Part shown: in pieces, positions 36,636-46,797 of the stretch
Numbering within the stretch: position 1 is the stretch's first letter
How the letters are laid out: every line of letters begins with the position of its first letter
NCBI GenBank assembly: GCA_963836005.1
Contig: CAWIHS010000004.1
Span: 124,001 to 188,000 of the forward strand
From: CAWIHS01 sp963836005
Lineage (GTDB): Bacteria; Pseudomonadota; Gammaproteobacteria; GRL18
Length of the DNA: 64,000 nucleotides
Reading direction: 5' to 3'
The notes under the pieces: model-generated
What the model was told of the DNA's origin: nothing
The model's database searches: none
The model's input: only the letters and a program-made list of their open reading frames with translations
Program-made: the position numbers and the translations under genes

Positions 36636-39185
36636 ATGTCAGAAACAAAAGTAGCACAATTTGCCACAACTGTCGGCACGCCCGTTGAACGTCTTATAGA
36701 ACAGATGCACGGTGCCGGTATCACAGTTGATGGACCCGAAGCCACCATTACAGATGAACAAAAGCAACAATTATTGACTTTTTTACGTGATAAACATGGT
36801 TCAGATGTAAAGTCTTCACCGAATAAAATTACCTTGAAGCGAAAAACTACCAGTGAATTAAAAGCTGCCGGTAGTACTACCAGCAAAGGCAATAAGGTCA
36901 AGGTTGAAGTAAGAAAAAAACGTACTTACGTCAAGCGCAGTGAAGTTGAGAAACCCACATCCGCCGATAATGAACTGCTTGAGGCCAGACGTATAGCCGA
37001 AGAAGAAAAAGTCAGGCAAGAAGCTGAGCTTAAACTTAAAGCCGAAGCAGATGAAAATGCCAGAATTCAGGCTGAAGAAGCGGCTAGAAAAGTAGCTGAG
37101 CAAGAGCAGAAAGAACAGCAACTTGTGGATAAAGAAAGGCAACAAACGTCTTCTGTGGATGAAAAAATTATCGAGGCAGTTCCTGCACCACCAGCTACTC
37201 CTGCACCACCAGCTGCAGAAAAGAAAGTTGAGAAAAATAAAGTTGAAGAGATTAAACGTCGTCATCCTGATAAACCCAAGGTTACGGATAAAAAAGCTGC
37301 AGGAAAAGGGCGTAAATTTGTCAAGCAGGACACTAAAGGTTTTGTTTCCCGTCCGGGTTCGCGCGGCAAGCGGAAACGTCCGGCCACTATTAATATAGAA
37401 ACTAAACATGTATTTGAAAAACCAACTGAAAAACAGGTCATAAATGTTGAGCTGCCTGAGACCATCAAAGTGGGTGACCTGGCACAGAAAATGAACGTCA
37501 AGGCTGGAGAAGTCATTAAGATTATGATGAATCTTGGAACGATGGTGACCATCAATCAGATCCTTGACCAGGAAACAGCTGCAATTGTTGTTGAAGAAAT
37601 GGGGCATAATGCCACAGCCATGAAAGATCAGCAGATTGAAGAGTCTTTAATGGAAGATCATGGTGAAGGCGAACAAATAGAACGGGCTCCAGTGGTTACG
37701 ATTATGGGACACGTTGATCATGGTAAGACATCTTTACTGGACTACATACGTAATACACGGGTTGCCGATGGTGAAGCAGGCGGGATCACTCAGCACATTG
37801 GTGCCTATCATGTGAATACTGATAAAGGGATGATCACTTTCCTGGATACGCCTGGACATGCCGCATTTACGACCATGCGTGCCCGTGGAGCCAATGTGAC
37901 AGACATTGTTGTTGTAGTCGTGGCTGCCGATGATGGTGTGATGCCACAGACCAAGGAAGCTGTCCAGCATGCTAAAGCAGGTGATGTACCTATCATTATT
38001 GCCATTAACAAGATTGATAAGGAATCGTCTGATCCTGAGCGGGTCAAAAATGAGCTGGCTGCATTGGATGTAATTCCGGAAGAGTGGGGCGGTGATGTCA
38101 TGTTTATGCCAGTGTCCGCTAAAACCGGACAGGGTATTGATGAATTGCTCGATGGAATTTCTGTAACAGCGGAACTGATGGAGTTAAAGGCTGTCGTTGA
38201 CAGCCCGGCAAAAGGGGTTGTAATTGAATCTCGACTGGATAAAGGACGTGGTTCTGTAGCGACTGTGCTGATACAGAGCGGTTTGATGAGCAAAGGCGAT
38301 ATGATTATTGCCGGACAGGATTTTGGCCGAATTCGGGCCATGATTGATGAAAAAGGTCGTCAAATCAAGTCCGCAGGACCTTCGATGCCGGTTGAAGTTT
38401 TGGGTTTATCAGGCACTCCTGATGCCGGTTCTGAAGTTATGGTGGTTAAAAATGAGCGTAAAGCTCGTGAAGTTGCACTGTTTCGTCAGGGTAAATATCG
38501 TGATGTCAAACTGGCCAGACAACAGGCCGCCAAGCTGGAAAATATGTTTAATCATCTGGAAACCGGTAAGGTGGAAACGTTGAACATCGTTCTCAAAGCT
38601 GATGTTCAGGGTTCTGCCGAGGCTATTTCAGAAGCATTACAGAAACTCTCGACTGAAGAGGTCAAGGTCAATATAGTAGCTAATGGCGTTGGTGGTATTA
38701 CTGAATCAGATGCACAGCTGGCCATGGCTTCGAATGGAATTGTCATCGGTTTTAACGTACGCGCTGATGCTTCTGCAAAACGCATTATAGAAAAGGAAGA
38801 AATAGACCTTCATTATTATAGTGTCATTTATGATTTGATAGATGAAGTTAAATCGGCAATGACAGGTATGCTGGCACCGGCGTTTAAAGAGGAAATTATT
38901 GGCCTCGCGGAAGTCAGAGATGTGTTTCGTTCACCAAAACTAGGCGCTATTGCCGGTTGTATGGTCATTGACGGTATTGTCAAACGTAACAATCCTATCA
39001 GGGTGTTACGTGAGAACGTGGTTATTTATGAGGGTGAACTTGAATCACTGCGTCGTTTCAAAGATGATGTCAATGAGGTGAAAAGCGGAATGGAGTGCGG
39101 AATCGGGGTGAAAAACTACAATGACATCAAGGCGAGTGATCAGATTGAAGTCTACGAACGCGTTCAGGTTAAAAGGACCCTGTAA
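36636..39185 (+). CDS. infB: Translation initiation factor IF-2
   Basis: An 849-aa IF-2. The N-terminal IF2_N domain is followed by a long charged linker (about 60-260, Lys/Glu/Ala-rich) and a second IF2_N-like domain. The GTPase core begins near residue 350 with GHVDHGKT (about 356), DTPGHAAF and NKID. Domains II to IV follow, with the C-terminal fMet-tRNA-binding part. It starts 21 bases after nusA; AGGAAAG lies upstream of the ATG. Internal starts may produce shorter IF-2 forms as in E. coli, but this cannot be seen. Confidence 0.97.
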   Translation: MSETKVAQFATTVGTPVERLIEQMHGAGITVDGPEATITDEQKQQLLTFLRDKHGSDVKSSPNKITLKRKTTSELKAAGSTTSKGNKVKVEVRKKRTYVKRSEVEKPTSADNELLEARRIAEEEKVRQEAELKLKAEADENARIQAEEAARKVAEQEQKEQQLVDKERQQTSSVDEKIIEAVPAPPATPAPPAAEKKVEKNKVEEIKRRHPDKPKVTDKKAAGKGRKFVKQDTKGFVSRPGSRGKRKRPATINIETKHVFEKPTEKQVINVELPETIKVGDLAQKMNVKAGEVIKIMMNLGTMVTINQILDQETAAIVVEEMGHNATAMKDQQIEESLMEDHGEGEQIERAPVVTIMGHVDHGKTSLLDYIRNTRVADGEAGGITQHIGAYHVNTDKGMITFLDTPGHAAFTTMRARGANVTDIVVVVVAADDGVMPQTKEAVQHAKAGDVPIIIAINKIDKESSDPERVKNELAALDVIPEEWGGDVMFMPVSAKTGQGIDELLDGISVTAELMELKAVVDSPAKGVVIESRLDKGRGSVATVLIQSGLMSKGDMIIAGQDFGRIRAMIDEKGRQIKSAGPSMPVEVLGLSGTPDAGSEVMVVKNERKAREVALFRQGKYRDVKLARQQAAKLENMFNHLETGKVETLNIVLKADVQGSAEAISEALQKLSTEEVKVNIVANGVGGITESDAQLAMASNGIVIGFNVRADASAKRIIEKEEIDLHYYSVIYDLIDEVKSAMTGMLAPAFKEEIIGLAEVRDVFRSPKLGAIAGCMVIDGIVKRNNPIRVLRENVVIYEGELESLRRFKDDVNEVKSGMECGIGVKNYNDIKASDQIEVYERVQVKRTL

Positions 39186-39187
39186 TT

Positions 39188-39583
39188 ATGCCTGAATCAA
39201 GCCGTCCACGCAGAGTGGGTGAATTAGTCCAGCGAGAGCTGGCAGGGATGCTGCAGCGTGAAGTCAAAGATCCCCGCCTGGCGATGGTATCCATTACCGC
39301 TGTGGATGTAACCCGGGATATGAGTTTGGCCAGGGTGTATTACACCTTGATCGGCTCTGATCACAACACACCGGAAGTAAAAGATGGCCTGAAAAAAGCC
39401 AGCGGGTTTCTGCGCCATGAATTAGCCAAACGAGTGCAGCTGAGAATCGTTCCGCGGCTGGAGTTTCGTTATGATGAATCGGTGCTCAAAGGTGCTGAAC
39501 TGTCACGTTTGATAGATAACGCTGTTGCTGAAGATCAAAAACGTCATATTGATGATGATGTTCAAGATCATGATGATACCTAA
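39188..39583 (+). CDS. rbfA: 30S ribosome-binding factor RbfA
   Basis: A 131-aa RbfA, a KH-like protein that binds the 30S subunit during 16S rRNA maturation and cold adaptation. The motif RRVGELVQRELAGMLQREVKDPR at the N-terminus is shared across bacteria, and PRLEFRYDES closes the fold. The acidic, aspartate-rich C-terminal tail is longer than usual. It begins two bases after the infB stop and is thus tightly coupled. Confidence 0.96.
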   Translation: MPESSRPRRVGELVQRELAGMLQREVKDPRLAMVSITAVDVTRDMSLARVYYTLIGSDHNTPEVKDGLKKASGFLRHELAKRVQLRIVPRLEFRYDESVLKGAELSRLIDNAVAEDQKRHIDDDVQDHDDT

Positions 39584-39794
39584 GGACTAAAAAGCAGTAT
39601 TAAGGCTGCAGAAAGAGCAGCAAGGCCATTGCAGAGGAATCTGGGCTAAGCTGGACTAAAAATTTTGTTTTAATTGTTTGCCAGTACCGATTCAGTCAGG
39701 TAAATTTTACCCTGAACGCATACCTTCCAGTTATTATCTGTTTTAGTGCCCGCAACAGGGTGTTTTACCCGTAAAATGGTGAGGTTTGAATTAC

Positions 39795-40772
39795 ATGCCG
39801 CGCAAAAAAAAAGGCCGTGCAGTTAGCGGCATTCTGGTTCTGGATAAACCCTCTGGTGTCACTTCCAACTTCGCATTGCAAAAAGTCAAAAAGCTTTTTT
39901 ACGCCCAAAAAGCTGGCCATACAGGTAGTCTTGATCCTCTTGCTAGCGGTGTTTTACCCATTTGCCTGGGAGAGTCCACCAAAATTTCTGCTTTTTTACT
40001 GGATGCCGATAAACGTTATCTGGCCACCTGTCAGTTAGGAAAAGTGACGACGACAGGTGACTCTGAAGGAGAGATCCTGAGTATAAAACCAGTGCCAGCA
40101 TATGATGCACAGGATCTGATCACTTTGTTAAAACGTTTTGAAGGCACCCAGGATCAGATTCCGCCCATGTATTCTGCACTCAAGTATCAGGGACGTCCCC
40201 TCTATGAGTTGGCTCGCCAGGGTATAGAAATTGAGCGCAAAGCACGACGTATAACAATATATGAAATCACATTAATCGCCTGCGGCGTCGATAGCATGGA
40301 CATAGAGGTTCACTGTTCCAAAGGAACTTATATCAGGACTTTATGCGAAGACATTGGCACAGCCCTGGAATGTGGCGCTCATCTGACTGCGTTAAGACGT
40401 CTTAGCTCCGGCCCCTTCACCCTGGAACAATCAGTTACTGTGGATGATTTGGAGCATATTCATGACAATACATTTGCGCATACCGAAATCACGGATGGCT
40501 TTTTATTGGCTGAAGGCTCTTTACCCGCCGAAGGCTCTGCCTGGTCGTTATTAGATCGTCTGCTAATAGCTACGGATAGGGCTATTCTGGATTTCCCCCG
40601 GGTCGATCTTAACCCGATGCAAAATGATTTGATTCAACAAGGTCAGGCTGTTGAGGCGGTGCTGGAACGCTCAGATGAATATTATCGCCTGTATTTTAAT
40701 AATGTACTTAAAGCCCTGGCCACTAAAGATGATGCCGGCCGATTGACACCCAAGAGACTGTTTTTTCTTTAA
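39795..40772 (+). CDS. truB: tRNA pseudouridine(55) synthase TruB
   Basis: A 325-aa TruB, which makes pseudouridine 55 in the T-loop of tRNA. The catalytic GSLDPLASGVLPI carries the aspartate; TYIRTLCEDIG is also conserved. The start ATG at 39795 has GAGG ten bases upstream; an earlier TTG at 39786 is too close to it. A short insertion with a duplicated AEGSLPAEGS lies before the C-terminal domain. The stop codon TAA lies inside the 8-bp target duplication of the mobile element that follows, so the original 3' end of the gene may have been altered. Confidence 0.96.
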   Translation: MPRKKKGRAVSGILVLDKPSGVTSNFALQKVKKLFYAQKAGHTGSLDPLASGVLPICLGESTKISAFLLDADKRYLATCQLGKVTTTGDSEGEILSIKPVPAYDAQDLITLLKRFEGTQDQIPPMYSALKYQGRPLYELARQGIEIERKARRITIYEITLIACGVDSMDIEVHCSKGTYIRTLCEDIGTALECGAHLTALRRLSSGPFTLEQSVTVDDLEHIHDNTFAHTEITDGFLLAEGSLPAEGSAWSLLDRLLIATDRAILDFPRVDLNPMQNDLIQQGQAVEAVLERSDEYYRLYFNNVLKALATKDDAGRLTPKRLFFL

Positions 40773-40775
40773 TTT

Positions 40776-40932
40776 GTAACATCTCAATAACTCCGTGCAG
40801 TTTAAGTTCCTTCCCCCTGTCAGGGGGAAGGCCAGGATGGGGGTTGTGTCTATAATCAAACACTTAAACCCCCACCCTAACCCTCCCCCTGATATGGGGA
40901 GGGGATCTTGCATGGACTTGTTGAGAAGTTAC
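40776..40932. mobile_element. GTAAC-type MITE with perfect 8-bp target duplication
   Basis: A 157-base element with ends GTAACATCTCAATAACTCC and, inverted, GTAACTTCTCAACAAGTCC. Inside are two opposed CCTTCCCC / CCCTCCCC palindromes, so the element folds nearly end to end. TTTAATTT flanks it exactly on both sides (40768-40775 and 40933-40940). It carries no gene. It separates truB from rpsO. Confidence 0.92.
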
Positions 40933-41245
40933 TTTAATTTAATGTAACAGCGGGTGAGCTAAAGCATTTTTTCCTGTCTGTCAGCTGAATGATACAGGAC
41001 TGATCCAGGGTAAAATCATACTTCTAATAATTAGCAGAGATTTAAATGTTTATAAAATCTACGCCTTCCCCTGGCGGGGGTAAGGTTGGGATGAGGGTGA
41101 ATCTTCATGGAGAATATTGGATTTAACCTTTTATTCTCTCCTTGCCACCTACCTGGAAAGGAGTGAGGAACAGGTGCAATATTGCATAGTATGATTTTGC
41201 CCTGAGGACTGATTCTATCTAACTTGTATTAATCAGGCCTGAGAC

Positions 41246-41274
41246 TTGTTTCTATTAGATCAAACGGTTACAAT
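41246..41274 (+). promoter_or_regulatory. Probable rpsO promoter
   Basis: The -35 TTGTTT (41246-41251) and -10 TACAAT (41269-41274) are separated by 17 bases, about 100 bases upstream of rpsO. The long leader could hold the S15 autoregulatory structure. Between this and the mobile element, at about 41062-41110, is a degenerate CCTTCCCC palindrome and nothing else. Confidence 0.55.
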
Positions 41275-41376
41275 CATCGGCTTATTTTAACCTTTAATTA
41301 AGTTTCATCGGTTTGATTTTAAAGCTCCAAGGGGCTTTGCTGATCTTTCTGGTACTTTAATGTTTTAGGAGTAGTT

Positions 41377-41643
41377 ATGCTTTCTGCACAACAGAAAAAC
41401 GAAATAGTCAACGAACACAGCCGCGGAGAAAAAGATACCGGTTCTCCCGAGGTTCAGGTAGCCCTTTTAACAGCGAAAATTTTAGATTTAACTGAACACT
41501 TTAAAGTTCATAAGCATGATTTTCATTCACGTCAGGGTCTGTTAAGAATGGTCAGCAAGCGCCGTAAAATGCTTGACTATCTGAAGAAAAAGGATGCTGA
41601 GCGCTACCGTGCACTCATTAGCAAACTTGGTTTGCGTAAATAA
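41377..41643 (+). CDS. rpsO: 30S ribosomal protein S15
   Basis: An 88-aa S15, which binds the central domain of 16S rRNA. The signature DTGSPEVQVALLTAKI and HKHDFHSRQGLLRMVSKRR are nearly invariant. AGGAG precedes the ATG. It is followed by pnp, the usual order in Gammaproteobacteria. Confidence 0.98.
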   Translation: MLSAQQKNEIVNEHSRGEKDTGSPEVQVALLTAKILDLTEHFKVHKHDFHSRQGLLRMVSKRRKMLDYLKKKDAERYRALISKLGLRK

Positions 41644-41724
41644 ATTAAGCATGAAAATAAAATTTCAGGCGGTCTGAAAGCATCAACAGGACCGCCATGG
41701 CCGAATTAACGGAGAAAAAGTAGC

Positions 41725-43845
41725 GTGACACCGACACCTATCAAAAGAGAATTTCAATATGGTCAGCACAAAGTCACTTTTGAAACCGGCGAAATAGCTC
41801 GCCAGGCTTCAGCAGCTGTAGTTGTAGATATGGATGGTACCACTGTTTTCGTAACAGTAGTTGCCAATAAAGAGCCCAGACCAGGAAGTGATTTTTTCCC
41901 ACTGACTATTGACTACCAGGAGAAAACCTACGCTGCCGGAAAAATCCCCGGAGGATTTTTCAAACGTGAGGGTAGATCCAGTGAGAATGAAACCCTGATT
42001 TCCCGCCTGATTGACAGACCCTTACGTCCGTTATTTCCCAAAGGCTATTATAATGAAATTCAGGTCATTGCCACTGTGATGTCTCTGAATCCGGACATAG
42101 ATCCTGATATGCCTGCGATGATGGGTGCTTCCGCCGCTATGACCCTCGCAGATGTCCCTTTTAACGGTCCCATTGGCTGTTGCCGGGTTGGTTATACAGA
42201 AGGTGAATACCTGCTGAACCCAACTCGCGAGCAGCTGGATGAGTCAGAGCTGGATCTCATTGTTGCGGGCACTGATACCGCTGTGCTGATGGTCGAATCA
42301 GAAGCCGATGAACTGCCAGAAGATGTTATGCTGGGTGCAGTGATGTTCGGTCATGAACAGTCTCAGACCATTATTCATGAAATTAATGCCTTTGCTGAGC
42401 AGGTTGGCAATAAGAAAACAGCATGGACCGCTTCCGAAGTGGATGAAAACTTAACAAATGCAGTTAATGCAGAGTGCGAGGACGATGTTAAGGCTGCATA
42501 TACTATCAGTCACAAACTGGAGCGATTGAACAGGCTGGATGATATACGTAATGCCTTGATAGAAAAACACACTTCCGCAGAAGATGGCCAGTGGTCTGCC
42601 TCCGATCTGTCTAATGCATTCTACAAACTGGAAAAGAAGGTGGTTCGCAGCAATATTATTGCCGGTAAGCCTCGCATTGACGGTCGTGATACTAAAACCG
42701 TCCGTCCTCTGAGTATGCGTACAGGTGTACTGGAACGTACCCATGGGTCAGCCCTGTTTACTCGCGGTGAAACTCAGGCTCTGGTAGTTACAACGCTCGG
42801 AACTGCTCGTGATGCACAAATTATTGATGCTCTGGAAGGAAGCTATAAAGATTCCTTTATGCTGCATTATAATTTCCCTCCTTTCAGTGTGGGTGAAACA
42901 GGCCGGGTAGGTTCACCCAAGCGTCGTGAAATAGGTCATGGCCGTCTGGCCAAACGGGGTGTGGCGGCCGTTATGCCCACCGTAGACGAGTTTCCTTACA
43001 CCATTCGAGTAGTTTCTGAAATTACCGAGTCAAATGGCTCCAGTTCTATGGCGTCTGTTTGTGGTACCAGTCTGTCTCTGATGGATGCAGGTGTACCGAT
43101 TTCATTTCCAGTTGCCGGTATTGCCATGGGGTTGATCAAGGAAGGTGATGATTTTGCGGTGATTACGGATATTCTGGGTGATGAAGACCATTTAGGTGAC
43201 ATGGACTTTAAAGTTGCCGGTACTGGAAACGGTATCAACGCCTTGCAGATGGATATTAAAATTGAAGGAATCACCAGAGAGATCATGGAAATAGCGCTGG
43301 CGCAAGCCAAAGACGCTCGTTTCCATATACTGAAACAGATGAATGCAGTTATATCAGAGCCTAATACTGAAATGTCAGATTTTGCTCCGCGGATAATTTC
43401 TTTCCAGATAAATCCTGATAAAATCAGAGATGTTATTGGCAAGGGCGGAGCGACCATCAAGGGATTATCTGAAGAAACAGGCGCTAATATTGATATTAAT
43501 GATGATGGTTTGGTGAAAATATCTTCAATTGATAATGCTGCAGCTCAGGAATGTAAACGTCGCATCAAGGAAATTACTGCTGATGTTGAAGTAGGTAAAA
43601 TTTATAATGGCCGCGTGAGCAAGATTATGGATTTTGGTGCATTCGTCACGATTACTCCAGGTAAAGATGGATTGGTTCACATTTCACAGATTTGTGAAGA
43701 GCGGGTCAATAATGTTAGTGATAAACTGACAGAAGGTCAGTTCGTTGATGTTAAAGTGCTTGAGATTGATAAGCAGGGCAGAATACGTCTTAGTATGAAA
43801 GCCATCAATAAAGATGAAGCAGCAGCTGAAAATGTAGAAGAATAA
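41725..43845 (+). CDS. pnp: Polyribonucleotide nucleotidyltransferase (PNPase)
   Basis: A 706-aa PNPase with a GTG start. Two RNase PH-like domains (first with the FFKREGRSSENETLISRLID loop, second with RTHGSALFTRGETQALVV) flank a helical domain. A KH domain (PDKIRDVIGKGGATIKGL) and an S1 domain (GRVSKIMDFGAFVTI) close the protein. It degrades RNA 3' to 5' phosphorolytically and is part of the degradosome in many proteobacteria. GGAG lies upstream of the start. A strong terminator follows. Confidence 0.97.
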   Translation: MTPTPIKREFQYGQHKVTFETGEIARQASAAVVVDMDGTTVFVTVVANKEPRPGSDFFPLTIDYQEKTYAAGKIPGGFFKREGRSSENETLISRLIDRPLRPLFPKGYYNEIQVIATVMSLNPDIDPDMPAMMGASAAMTLADVPFNGPIGCCRVGYTEGEYLLNPTREQLDESELDLIVAGTDTAVLMVESEADELPEDVMLGAVMFGHEQSQTIIHEINAFAEQVGNKKTAWTASEVDENLTNAVNAECEDDVKAAYTISHKLERLNRLDDIRNALIEKHTSAEDGQWSASDLSNAFYKLEKKVVRSNIIAGKPRIDGRDTKTVRPLSMRTGVLERTHGSALFTRGETQALVVTTLGTARDAQIIDALEGSYKDSFMLHYNFPPFSVGETGRVGSPKRREIGHGRLAKRGVAAVMPTVDEFPYTIRVVSEITESNGSSSMASVCGTSLSLMDAGVPISFPVAGIAMGLIKEGDDFAVITDILGDEDHLGDMDFKVAGTGNGINALQMDIKIEGITREIMEIALAQAKDARFHILKQMNAVISEPNTEMSDFAPRIISFQINPDKIRDVIGKGGATIKGLSEETGANIDINDDGLVKISSIDNAAAQECKRRIKEITADVEVGKIYNGRVSKIMDFGAFVTITPGKDGLVHISQICEERVNNVSDKLTEGQFVDVKVLEIDKQGRIRLSMKAINKDEAAAENVEE

Positions 43846-43865
43846 CATTTACTGCACTTTAGAAC

Positions 43866-43889
43866 AAAAGGGCCTCAGGGCCCTTTTTT
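43866..43889 (+). terminator. Rho-independent terminator after pnp
   Basis: A perfect stem AAGGGCC / GGGCCCTT type with a TCA loop and six T, 21 bases after the pnp stop. Confidence 0.9.
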
Positions 43890-44008
43890 GGTTTTGAAAA
43901 AGCACAATTTATCTAGCGCTTGGGTTATAAAGATAGAGAGGCTGACTAATATGCATTTTTATTTAATTTTACACAGTCACATATACCACTTTAAATAGAA
44001 AAAATACT

Positions 44009-44980
44009 ATGAGTGTCATTGAAGGTTACAATATCCAGGGGATTTTGGCTAAAGGCGGGATGGCTACCATCTACCTTGCACAACAGGTTTCATTAAAACG
44101 TCAGGTGGCATTAAAAATATTAAGTCCCAGAATTGATGAGAATATCAGAGAGCACTTTATTGATGAAGGCCGTATCATTGCTCAATTAAAACACCCGAAT
44201 ATTATTCCTGTCTTTGATGTTGGACGGGTTGGCGTGCATTTCTATCATGCGATGGAATTTCTTGAAGGTGGTGATTTGGAACAGTTGATGTCTAAAGGCC
44301 TTGATTATCAGACTGCACTTGAGATAACGCTGGAATTAGCAGATGCGCTGCATCTGGTGCATAGCCAGGGTATTATTCATGGCGATATTAAACCAGCCAA
44401 TGTCGTGTTTAGATCTAATGGTTGCCCTGTATTAACTGATTTTGGTATTTCCAGAAGAGCCAAACCGGACGATGATTTTAGTGTTAACCCGGATGCCATC
44501 ATGGCCAGTCCAAGCTACGCGTCTCCTGAATTGATTCAGGGAAATGCCTTTGATATGCGCACCGATATATACAGTCTGGGGGTAATGATGTATGAAATGC
44601 TGGTAGGAAAAAAACCCTTCACCGGGAAAACCAAACTTGAAGTTATAGCAAATAGTATTCAGCAGCCCGTACCTCAATTACCGGAAAAGTTAATCAAACT
44701 GCAGCCCCTGTTAGAACAAATGCTGGCCAAGGGTATGCACGATCGTATAGCCGATGCAAGTATGATCACACGTTATATTAAAAACTTTTTACGGCATAAC
44801 CCTTCGATATCCAATCGAACGCCCGATGAAAAAAGACGTTCATCGATAAAAAGTGAAATTGTGATTGAATATCCCTCTGAAACTCCGGCAGAAAAAGTAC
44901 TTAGAGAGCCAGTATTGATCTTTTCAGCTTCAATTATGATCCTGGCTACGCTGATTGCGCTGGGGACGTGGTTCTTCTGA
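44009..44980 (+). CDS. Membrane-anchored Ser/Thr protein kinase, non-RD type
   Basis: A 323-aa Hanks-type kinase. Glycine loop GILAKGGMATIYLA (11-24), catalytic lysine K36, HGD catalytic loop at 124-126 with K128 and N131, DFG at 144-146, and APE-like ASPSYASPE. The residue before the catalytic aspartate is Gly and not Arg, so it does not need activation-loop phosphorylation in the usual way. A single membrane helix lies at about 302-322 with essentially nothing beyond. It pairs with the kinase at 45045 (65 bases on, clearly paralogous) and the FHA protein at 46951. Targets are unknown. Confidence 0.93.
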   Translation: MSVIEGYNIQGILAKGGMATIYLAQQVSLKRQVALKILSPRIDENIREHFIDEGRIIAQLKHPNIIPVFDVGRVGVHFYHAMEFLEGGDLEQLMSKGLDYQTALEITLELADALHLVHSQGIIHGDIKPANVVFRSNGCPVLTDFGISRRAKPDDDFSVNPDAIMASPSYASPELIQGNAFDMRTDIYSLGVMMYEMLVGKKPFTGKTKLEVIANSIQQPVPQLPEKLIKLQPLLEQMLAKGMHDRIADASMITRYIKNFLRHNPSISNRTPDEKRRSSIKSEIVIEYPSETPAEKVLREPVLIFSASIMILATLIALGTWFF

Positions 44981-45044
44981 CATAAATTGTTAACTATTGC
45001 GGCTTAAAATACAGCTAATCTGCTTGTAGAAGTTTCAGCATATT

Positions 45045-46571
45045 ATGAATTCCATTAACGGTTACCAGATAGGTTCATTATTGGCTAAAGGGGGAATGGC
45101 CTCTATCTACCTTGCTGTGCAGAATTCTTTGCAGCGCCAGGTTGTTTTGAAAATTCTTAATCCTGAAATGGAAAATAATATCAGAGAGCGTTTTCTTAAT
45201 GAAGGGCAGATCATTGCGCAATTAAAACATCCGAATATTGTCACTGTTTTTGATGTGGGCAGCGATTGTATAGACAACATCGAATATAACTTTCTGGCAA
45301 TGGAATATCTTGAAGGTGGAGATCTTCAGAGTTCCACAGAAACAGGTATGGACACTTATCATGTGCTTGAAGTTATTGACAGGATTGCTGATGCGCTGCA
45401 ACTGGTACATGAACAGGGTATTATTCATGCTGATGTAAAACCGGCCAATATTTTGTTCAGATCCAATGGCTGCCCGGTGCTGGCTGATTTTGGTATTTCC
45501 AGGCGTCAATCATACCATCGTGCAAATTCACATTCAGATGTACTCTATACCAGCCCCGTGTATGCTTCCCCTGAATTGATACAGGCTCTGGATTATGATC
45601 AGCGTACTGATATTTATAGCCTGGGAATTGTGATGTATCAGCTGCTTACAGGAAAGAAACCTTATAAAGGGGAGTCTGAAATAGAAATGATTGCTAATAG
45701 TATCAGAGAACCAGTCCCTTTATTGCCGGATCATCTAAATGCCTTACAGCCTTTGCTGGACGGTATGTTAGCAAAAAAACCAGTAAACAGAATTCCGCAG
45801 GCGCGTCAGATATCACAATTTATACAACAATTTATTCGAGAAAATCCTGCGCCTGACACTACTTCTCACAGAAAAACTAAACTCATCGATACGGGCAATG
45901 TGGTTGAATATGCCAGACAGCGAGATCAGGCAGATAGCCGCAAAAATCTTTTTATGTTATTTACAACGGTATTGCTGATAAGCGTTGTAATACTGGCATG
46001 GTATTTCCGGGATTTTTCAGACCAATTGAGGGTAAACATAATTGCATCGATTCAAGCTCATTCAGACATCTCGGCCAATGACCTTCCCGTTGAGCATACT
46101 GATTCTGTTAACATTGCTATAGATGATTTACGCGATATTGAAGCGCATCTACTGGATGAGTCAAAAAATCAAACAGCAGATATTGAGGCCATCAGACTGA
46201 AAAAAGAAATGCAATTGAAACAGCAGACAGTAAAAGTGTTGCTGGACAAGGCCGATGACCGACTAAAAAAATATCGACTCACTATCCCCCTGAATGATAA
46301 TGCGCTGTTTTATTACCAGCAAGTACTGGCAATGGAACCAAACAACACGCTGGCGCTTGAGGGTATAAAAAAAATTGTCGCCCGATATGAATTTCTGGCT
46401 CGTGCTGAACTGGAGAAATATAAATATCAAAAATCACAGCAATATATTAATCGAGGTTTAAGTATTGATCCTGATAATATACGCTTGCTGGAGTTGAAGC
46501 AGGAAGCAAAACTGCTCTATGAACCTAAAAGGGTGTTCAGAAAAGTTTCAGACTTTTTGCAAAAAATATAG
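45045..46571 (+). CDS. Ser/Thr protein kinase with membrane helix and periplasmic repeat domain
   Basis: A 508-aa paralogue of the preceding kinase. Glycine loop at 11-24, K36, HAD at 128-130 (again non-RD), DFG at 148-150 and a clear SPVYASPE. The membrane helix is at about 304-321. Unlike its neighbour it has about 185 further residues on the other side of the membrane: a glutamine/lysine-rich helical part, then TPR-like helix pairs (ALFYYQQVLAMEPNNTLALE and QQYINRGLSIDPDNIRLLE). This part could sense an envelope signal. The arrangement resembles PpkA-like kinases, but no type VI secretion genes are present. Confidence 0.92.
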   Translation: MNSINGYQIGSLLAKGGMASIYLAVQNSLQRQVVLKILNPEMENNIRERFLNEGQIIAQLKHPNIVTVFDVGSDCIDNIEYNFLAMEYLEGGDLQSSTETGMDTYHVLEVIDRIADALQLVHEQGIIHADVKPANILFRSNGCPVLADFGISRRQSYHRANSHSDVLYTSPVYASPELIQALDYDQRTDIYSLGIVMYQLLTGKKPYKGESEIEMIANSIREPVPLLPDHLNALQPLLDGMLAKKPVNRIPQARQISQFIQQFIRENPAPDTTSHRKTKLIDTGNVVEYARQRDQADSRKNLFMLFTTVLLISVVILAWYFRDFSDQLRVNIIASIQAHSDISANDLPVEHTDSVNIAIDDLRDIEAHLLDESKNQTADIEAIRLKKEMQLKQQTVKVLLDKADDRLKKYRLTIPLNDNALFYYQQVLAMEPNNTLALEGIKKIVARYEFLARAELEKYKYQKSQQYINRGLSIDPDNIRLLELKQEAKLLYEPKRVFRKVSDFLQKI

Positions 46572-46797
46572 TATCTAAGCTGAACTCGGGATAAGATCGC
46601 TCATATTCAGCACTAAGTCCTGATTTTCTTTCATTTATTGATCCACATGGACGACTTCGGCTCCTGTCTCTCGCATGCATTTACACCATCCATGCTGGTC
46701 ATGTGAGAATTGCAGGCTACGCAGGAGCAAATCTGTACTCCACATATAGCTGATATCAAGCCCTAAGTGAAATATTTCAGATAGGCTGAGTAAAGTG
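46572..46797. repeat. CTTAAG-family mosaic repeat, partial copy
   Basis: 46636-46697 carries the GACGACTTCGGCTCCTGTC module and the CACCATCCATGCTGGTC palindrome. The right end CCTAAGTGAAATATTTCAG ... GAGTAAAGTGAC matches the right end of the composite at 1040-1307. The left border is unclear. The rest of the gap to 46950 has no gene. Confidence 0.65.

Noticed and set aside
36858..37607. A 249-codon frame antisense to infB
   Set aside because: It is a shadow of the Lys/Glu-rich linker of IF-2, giving a Phe/Leu-rich translation, and has no ribosome binding site.
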